Below are positions 58,381 to 64,000 of a DNA stretch of 64,000 nt, in pieces (the stretch's first letter is position 1; each line of letters starts with the position of its first letter). The position numbers were made by a program, and so were the translations under genes. The DNA is from Paramacrobiotus metropolitanus (Eukaryota > Tardigrada > Eutardigrada > Parachela > Macrobiotidae): NCBI RefSeq assembly GCF_019649055.1, contig NW_026570229.1, positions 310,001-374,000 on the forward strand, written 5' to 3'. Below the pieces are notes generated by a model. It worked only from the letters and a program-made list of their open reading frames with translations, was not told the origin of the DNA and searched no databases.

Positions 58381-59483
58381 ATATCAGCAGCCCGCTTGTA
58401 TCTGCGGCACGACTGCTACGCACGTATCGGTTACTCATCCTTCTGCTATGATTAAAACAAAATTGAAAGATGTTTCCACCAGTGATAACGGATACACGCG
58501 TAGGAACTAACACCGATTCTGAGAGCACCGTGAATTCTGCACTAAATCTGCCTTCAGTGCCATTCCCTGCTATGGACAACCCAACACAACGTGCGCAAAC
58601 TTAATAAGAAAGTAATTTCAAATAGCTTAATTATTGATGTAATGTTATTTCTATCACGACATTGTGTGTTAAATTTACTAATAACATAGGTGCAAAAGCC
58701 TAACCTAGGTGCAAAACCTAGGTGCTTAAAAAACCTAGGTGCAAAATTACTAATAAGGGGCATATGCGCTAATTATTAGGTGCTAAATGTGCTGATTAGA
58801 GTTAGTTCATCGAATTTTCGCTCAGGTACTGATTACCAAGTTAATTAACTAAGCCTTTTTATCTTAAATCTGAATGACGAGCTACAATAAGTGCAGCGTC
58901 GTGGCATGGCTATCACTCTGTCCAGTGTTTAGCTAGACTACGGTTGAGGTAGCGCACAGCAAAGGCCAAAGGGAGCCTGCCGCATTATTTCGTGCTGCAC
59001 TGTTACCGTGTAAAAGTACAGTACTTGCCTTTCATTTAGTTGAACGAAATGATGATTGTTATGATTTTGTTTTTGTTAGCCGATACTTTTGTCTACATTT
59101 CCAGTATGAATCGACAATTACATATCAACAATAGTAAATATGCAAGCAAGCTCACGCAAGCTCACCTTTTATGGTACACTTCCTCATGACTTTCTGGCTT
59201 TTTCAGGCTTGGGCCATGAAAAACCGGGAGACGGCATCAACGCGACACCCACGGCTTCCCGTGTGTGAAGAAACGCAGTCCAATCGACTCCCAAAGAGTT
59301 GCCGCGTGCTATGTTTACGTTTCAACAGACCACGCGTACGAATACTAATGAATTTTTCCCGCAGGCAAAGTTATACGCGTTCATGAAATCTTAACAGCTT
59401 TTTAGTCCAAGCGAATGAACAACAGTGGTTTGTCCAAGATTTAATCTACCGGAAAAACGCTCTCCGTTAAACTTCTAACAAAC
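58381..59483. other. Intergenic stretch, nothing recognised
   Basis: Contains a short cluster of AACCTAGGTGCAAAA-type direct repeats near 58690-58750. No gene is seen. Confidence 0.4.
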
Positions 59484-60309
59484 TTAGTTAACAACTTCCG
59501 GCGCGTTGCGCATTGCAGCGGCGGTTGCATTCTCCAAAAAGCAAACGGGAAATTTCTCCGGCGCGCGAACTGTCTTCCTATTGCAGACGGCGAGAGCGGT
59601 TATATATGCCCCGAGGTAGCGGCGCGGGCCGCGTTGGACATCACCCCAACGCGTAGCCAGACCGACATCTTCCACCGCGCCACCGGTGTAACTGCCGCAC
59701 GTCACCACATCCCCGCTATCAGCGCCGTTCCGATCAATGATCGGGTCGCTTCTTCAGCCAGGTCCAGAGGTTTCTCAGCTCGGAGCACCGGCACTGATTG
59801 TCAGCCCAACACAGCATGTTCCTGTCCACGTTCAAGTATGGCCGCCCGCGGGACGAAGCCAGACTGCGCAGAAAGCGGTTGTCGAAGCTGAAGAGCTTGC
59901 TGCCGGTCAACTGCACCGTTTCCACGTTGTGCAGCACGAAGAAGCGGCTGAGGAAAATGTTCTGGATTTGGTCATCGATTAGGCGAATCTCCTATAAAAA
60001 CAAGAAATGCAATGAGCCGAAAGTTAAGCCATATATATCTTAATTCCTTACCTTGATGCTGCGATTCAGCGGTTGGAAATCCGACCAGTCGATCAACGGT
60101 ATTTTGTTATAGCTGATATCCACAGTGCTTAATTTGAGAGTCCATGAGTTTCTAGAGTGGAACGTCAGTTTGACGAACTGCTGGAGCATTGCACACTGGG
60201 CGGAAATGCTGTCTAATCCCGACTTGGCAAAAAGAGTCAGAAACGTCCTTTGCGGCAATTTCTTGACAATGTACCGGTGTGCGGCTTTTCTGGAGTTGGA
60301 CAAAAACAT
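59484..60309 (-). pseudogene. Leucine-rich-repeat protein fragment with LRR C-cap
   Basis: Exon 60309-60052 carries repeats such as LKLSTVDISYNKIPLIDW. A GT-AG intron (60051-59992) joins it in phase to an exon starting at 59991, with NVETVQLTGSKLFSFDNRFL and a C-cap like CWADNQCRCSELRNLWTWL. The frame then stops at about 59734, while a continuation with a further cysteine and DSGDVVTCGSYTG lies in another frame to 59484. No signal peptide or N-cap is present: the upstream part of the gene is missing and antisense BACK coding sequence occupies the same bases. Probably a truncated duplicate of a secreted or membrane LRR gene. Confidence 0.6.
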
Positions 60310-60580
60310 GGTGCTTAATTGTTACACCAAGAAAGCGCACTATTTGAGGCAAAATAGTTTTCAGTTCGAACTTGTTGCAATGTCGTAATCCTGCCGTGTG
60401 CTTATGCAGGTGATGGAATTACTCGTGTCGGACGATTTGGAAGTGGACAGCGAGGACCGAGTGGGTGAGGCGCTGTACGATTGGTTGGATGCCAGCGTCA
60501 AGGAACGAATGCCCGCCGCACTGGACATGCTGTGCCTGCTACGTGTCGTAAAACTTTCCGCGGCCTTGCAATTGTTATAA
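60126..60580 (+). pseudogene. BACK-domain fragment in two exons
   Basis: Exon 60126-60310 and exon 60410-60580 are joined in phase by a 99-bp GT-AG intron (donor ATG|GTGCTT, acceptor TATGCAG). Together they give most of a BACK domain: FLEWNVSLTNCWSIAHWAEM, NFLTMYRCAAFLELDKN, then SDDLEVDSEDRVGEALYDWL. It ends at a stop after LSAALQLL. Only a possible acceptor (CCACAG) precedes it and no BTB domain is visible upstream. The first exon lies antisense to the LRR exon. A BTB-BACK protein would be a Cullin-3 adaptor, but this is only a relic or a terminal exon. Confidence 0.6.
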
Positions 60581-61040
60581 ATTTCTTCCCCTTAAGACCC
60601 TACGAGAACGGAAACCATACCCCTGCAGTTGCTCAACCCTGACCACTGTTCAGTGCTAAGAGAGTTTTTAATTTGAGCTGTCGAATGAACGGAACTACGG
60701 AAACGGTCACACTACCCACTGAACAAACCTCCTGAATAAGGAAAACCGCGCCTGTTGAGTGACTGGAAGTTACCGGACCTCTGACATCGTACCCCGTTAG
60801 CGGCTTACCCCAGACCAGAGAGCTGAATGGCCAAATTCGCCAGACCAGAGAAGAGCGGACGCCATTGTCCTACAGTAGATCAACAGTTTGCCACTTCCTT
60901 TTGATCATCACTGTGTGTACTCTGCACTTTATTTCTGTAGCGCGATAACTGCATCAAGATCTAATACATTACGGATAAACAAAATTACTTCATTTATCAT
61001 TACTTCTTTTATCGAAGCATGCTGAGTTGTGGTTCGGAAC

Positions 61041-61101
61041 CAAAGAAAGCTGTAAAGGCTATGGGAACCAGTGGTTCCCATAGCATTTACAGCTTTCTTT
61101 G
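61041..61101. repeat. 61-bp near-perfect hairpin
   Basis: Two 30-base arms (CAAAGAAAGCTGTAAAGGCT...) differ at one position and are separated by one base. Too little loop for a typical microRNA precursor. Confidence 0.8.
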
Positions 61102-61626
61102 ATATTTTTGGCTTCCCTCTGACAAAAAGCTGAAGAAGCAATACATAAAGCGCACAAATAAGAAGTTTATGCGTATAAAGCGTTTTAAAGCAAAGACAAA
61201 AAAGAACAATTTCGTGGCCCGCTTTCACAAATTGAAAGTCACAAATCATTACTACGTACCACTGTTACAATTAGGGCCAAGTGATCACTGTGGCTCGTTA
61301 TTATTGTGGAATGTCCACCAAGCAATTCTGCCGATTGAACAGAATTACCACATCCAACGAATCAAGCAGCAACCCTACTAAACTGCGGGAGCGATATCAA
61401 TATTGTTGTTCGCTATTAAAATATGCTTCCACCAGTTTTTAAAGAGCAACGGTGCAGTAATTATTTTTGCAGTTACAATAGTATTACGTATCACTTATTA
61501 CAGCGTAGAAGCATTTATTCAGCGGAAAAGTTTATTTCGTCTCACCTAAAATGTACCGATTAGCTATAACTCTTTCTTGATAAGAGCAAGCTGCAAACCG
61601 AAGACAGTGCCGAAATCGTATATGCA

Positions 61627-61842
61627 ATGCCAAAACGCACGCCAAAACCTCACTTAAAAACAAATGAAGGGAAATTATTTTTCAGAAAACTGCCTGTAGA
61701 CCAAAGGAGCATCCGAGCCGAAGCCGAATATGACTGGTGTATAACTAGTCAACGAAAAAAAAATCTGTACAGCTTGAATGTGCCGATCAAGCCAGTCAGA
61801 TATCGGCCTTGCATCGTGATATTCGCAGTGTCGAAATCATAG
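61627..61842 (+). CDS. Small uncharacterised ORF
   Basis: A 71-codon ATG-led frame, lysine/arginine-rich (MPKRTPKPHLKTNEGKLFFR). No domain and no splice support; it may be chance. Confidence 0.2.
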   Translation: MPKRTPKPHLKTNEGKLFFRKLPVDQRSIRAEAEYDWCITSQRKKNLYSLNVPIKPVRYRPCIVIFAVSKS

Positions 61843-61854
61843 ATTTCGCGAACA

Positions 61855-62436
61855 TTACTGATGACGGATTCGCGTGTTACGGGGGTTACGAGGAGCAGGA
61901 TAATCCGGATCGTGTTGCTGCTGCTGCTCGGATTCTTCGTCTTCGTCCTCGGCAGAATCCTGCCATTCCATTTCCGCCTCGTGACGGTTCAAGAGCTGCA
62001 TAGCTTCCATTTGCCGGTGCTCTTGCGTAGCGCGCCAGACGGCTGCCGACTCAGCGGCGTCGCGTGCGGCGTCCTTGAGGCGTGCGATTTCGCGAAACAT
62101 GCGAGTGCCCTCTCCGCGCGCGTAGGTCACCGCCTCCTCCTGGCGGTCTTCGGGATAATCCTTAGGGAGTGTGCCCATGAAAGAAGAGGCCGCGACCCTG
62201 ATGCGCCAATCGGGGTCCGGTTCGCCTGGGTGGGCGTGGCTGGGTTCCGGATTGGTCGAGGCGGGCACGGCGCGTTGCACCTCGTGGGAGAACGCGTAGC
62301 GGATGCACGCTTCCGCCACGTGTGCGACCTTGGCTACGGGTCGGCGCGTTCGAAGTCGTGACGACACGGCTCCCTCGCCGTCCTCCCGGTGTTGATGCGC
62401 TGGGGATGTGGGATCAGCGCCAGATGTCAGTTTATT
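61855..62436 (-). CDS. Uncharacterised charged protein, terminal exon
   Basis: The frame is open from an acceptor (TTTTAGCAG) at 62436 to a stop at 61855, 193 codons with no ATG near the start, so a 5' exon should exist. The sequence is GC-rich with an alanine/glutamate-rich helix (REIARLKDAARDAAESAAVW) and an acidic-glutamine run (EDEDEESEQQQQ). No domain recognised. The opposite strand is also open over 166 codons. I prefer this strand because the translation is polar and helix-like. Confidence 0.4.
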   Translation of the reverse strand, partial: NKLTSGADPTSPAHQHREDGEGAVSSRLRTRRPVAKVAHVAEACIRYAFSHEVQRAVPASTNPEPSHAHPGEPDPDWRIRVAASSFMGTLPKDYPEDRQEEAVTYARGEGTRMFREIARLKDAARDAAESAAVWRATQEHRQMEAMQLLNRHEAEMEWQDSAEDEDEESEQQQQHDPDYPAPRNPRNTRIRHQ

Positions 62437-62758
62437 CTGCTAAAATTAGGAGAAGAAAGAAATCCCGATTACGGATCAGCTTTGCTTTATCTCGGGTCTT
62501 ATAAGCCCTGCTCAGCCAAGTTGGGGCAGATTTCTCAAAAAATTACCAAAAGCCAGCCGTCAACAAATATGTAATTATTCAATTTTTACATAGTTGCCCC
62601 ATGTCTCCAGCATCTTTTACACTAAAATTTATTACACTGAGGGCGAGTTTCGAGTTCCAGTGAGGTCAAAACTAGAGCCGGCATGCATAAAAATACTGCT
62701 CAACCTGCGGACAGTGCTAGCCTTCCTCTCATGCAAAATTTTTTAACCTTTTATTTGA

Positions 62759-62847
62759 GGCTGTAGTCTAATGGTGATAAGTCTAGATTGTTTGTCATCC
62801 TAACCTCTTGTGAATCATGCCTAACATGCGTGAATTTCAATCCAGCC
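62759..62847 (+). tRNA. tRNA-like sequence, probably SINE-derived
   Basis: 89 nt with complementary ends GGCTG and CAGCC, an A-box-like TAGTCTAATGGTGA and a B-box-like GAATTTCAATCC. The internal stems are poor, so a tRNA-derived repeat is likelier than a working tRNA. Confidence 0.25.
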
Positions 62848-63719
62848 AGCGTGACCTTTTCTGTTGGACTGCAAGCACTCTCAAAGTGGAGGGTGACCTT
62901 CTCTTCGAGCTCACTGTGCAGTCGCGGAATGCCGCAGGCAACCGTTCTTGATAAGATCTTTTCTAACACGTACTGATCGTCAACTTTAAATGTTTCGCTT
63001 ATAAAAAACCTAAAACAGTTCACTGCAACCAAATAAATCGGCACGCATAGCCTTTTTTGCGATCTGCTTTGGTGAAGTTATCTGCAATCGTCCCGGTACT
63101 TCCATTTCCCCACGGGTGCGCTGGATATTTGTCGGCACATCAAAACTGACTAACAAGGCTCATTTTTTGTTTTCTCTGTAAAAAATATTAGCTCAAGGGC
63201 ACCTACATCCGTCAGCTAGGCAGCCATATTCTACGACGGGTCATTTTTAACATACAAGTTTATGGGAGATGCACTTTCTTTGGGCGTTAGCTCAAACCCT
63301 GATCGCTCAAGATTTTTTTGCTAACGGACAGCAAACACCTTTTTTGGCCCTTAACGGTTCCCAGAAAAGTGCACAAGAAATATCGGTTGGGGAATATTTT
63401 ATAGAGTCAGTTATAAGCGTACAAAAAATAACCACCACCTCATCCCCTGAATCAGTGCTCGGCACGCTACTGGTGCTTCAAAAGATTGTAGTTTTATTAT
63501 TTCTAGATTCGCAATAAAACGTTATGCTAGAAAAGTGCAAAAAAAAGCAGAGCTAGGCGTTAAATTATTTTGTAAATTATTTAACACAACTGCCTCAACT
63601 TGGTATATGCAGCCAATGTTGCCAGACAGAGACTTCAGTACAATAATAATATTAGCCGCTGCGCTTAAATAGCCTTGACTGGGTCATCTCTGTAAATCTC
63701 AGACGGCTGCACTCGCATA

Positions 63720-64000
63720 TCAGCTGCTATACGCGTAAACATGCCCGAACCGGTTCCGTACCAAAACTGCCGGCTGCCTGGCCTCCCGGTCTCCTGTATC
63801 GACTGCGCTGTGTTCGCCACCCGCCGCATCACGCTGCTCATCATCCCTCTCGACATCCATCACCTCCTGTCGTCGGCCTGAATCGCTCTGTCGAGCGCCA
63901 GGATCGGCCAGAAAACCAGGCACGGAACTGTTCTGCCGGAACACCACCGGAGAGTCTTGGCCACGCCAGCTCTCTTCCTCCTCTCCATCACTGTCCCGCT
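63720..64000 (-). CDS. Possible partial ORF at window end
   Basis: The minus-strand frame is open from the window edge to a stop at 63720. It is polar and arginine/aspartate-rich (QEVMDVERDDEQRDAAGGEH). Unrecognised and truncated by the window. Confidence 0.25.
   Translation of the reverse strand, partial: RDSDGEEEESWRGQDSPVVFRQNSSVPGFLADPGARQSDSGRRQEVMDVERDDEQRDAAGGEHSAVDTGDREARQPAVLVRNRFGHVYAYSS

Noticed and set aside
61861..62361. Plus-strand 166-codon hydrophobic ORF opposite 61855-62436
   Set aside because: GC-rich antisense frame. The opposite strand has a polar, helix-like translation and an in-phase acceptor, but I keep only moderate confidence.

Overview
This is eukaryotic, animal-like DNA. 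It has short spliced introns (about 60-600 bp), F-box, BTB/BACK-type and leucine-rich-repeat coding sequence, and many transposons. No bacterial operon structure, rRNA or CRISPR is visible. My best guess is a small ecdysozoan genome such as a tardigrade. That rests only on my recollection that proteins opening with a WNAVDV motif are frequent there, so it is an inference.

Layout. 0.55-10.5 kb is a complete Ty3/gypsy-type LTR element on the minus strand: gag-pol, integrase and an envelope-like third ORF. It has near-identical LTRs and a 4-bp target duplication. 10.8-13.5 kb is a decayed LINE. 13.6-15.7 kb holds a BACK-domain relic, a tRNA-like relic and a hAT-type element with long terminal inverted repeats. 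15.9-21.3 kb carries two tandem plus-strand genes of one three-exon F-box family. 23.0-24.2 kb is a two-exon SAP/zinc-finger gene. 24.37-30.30 kb is a Mutator-like (MULE) transposon with 96-bp terminal repeats, 9-bp target duplications, a multi-exon SWIM-type transposase and a convergent accessory gene. 30.8-33.7 kb holds small inverted-repeat elements and a TA microsatellite. 34.8-43.4 kb is one large plus-strand gene. It joins a stonustoxin (SNTX)-like N-terminal half to a P-loop GTPase half and is interrupted by long introns full of small transposons. 46.9-54.2 kb is a tandem segmental duplication carrying two more members of the F-box family on the minus strand. 54-64 kb holds poorly recognised exons, a 608-bp foldback element with a perfect 9-bp target duplication, and an LRR relic abutting an antisense BACK relic.

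How it fits together. The host content is two expanding families. The F-box proteins (Tudor/Agenet-like N-terminus, F-box, acidic tail) look like substrate adaptors for ubiquitin ligases. The SNTX-GTPase protein looks like an immune or membrane-acting GTPase. Several copies carry stops or frameshifts: F-box copy 4, the tail of copy 3, two breaks in the SNTX half, an in-frame TGA in the MULE transposase and a break in the integrase. The window therefore looks like a fast-turnover accessory region. I cannot exclude base-calling errors for the individual breaks.
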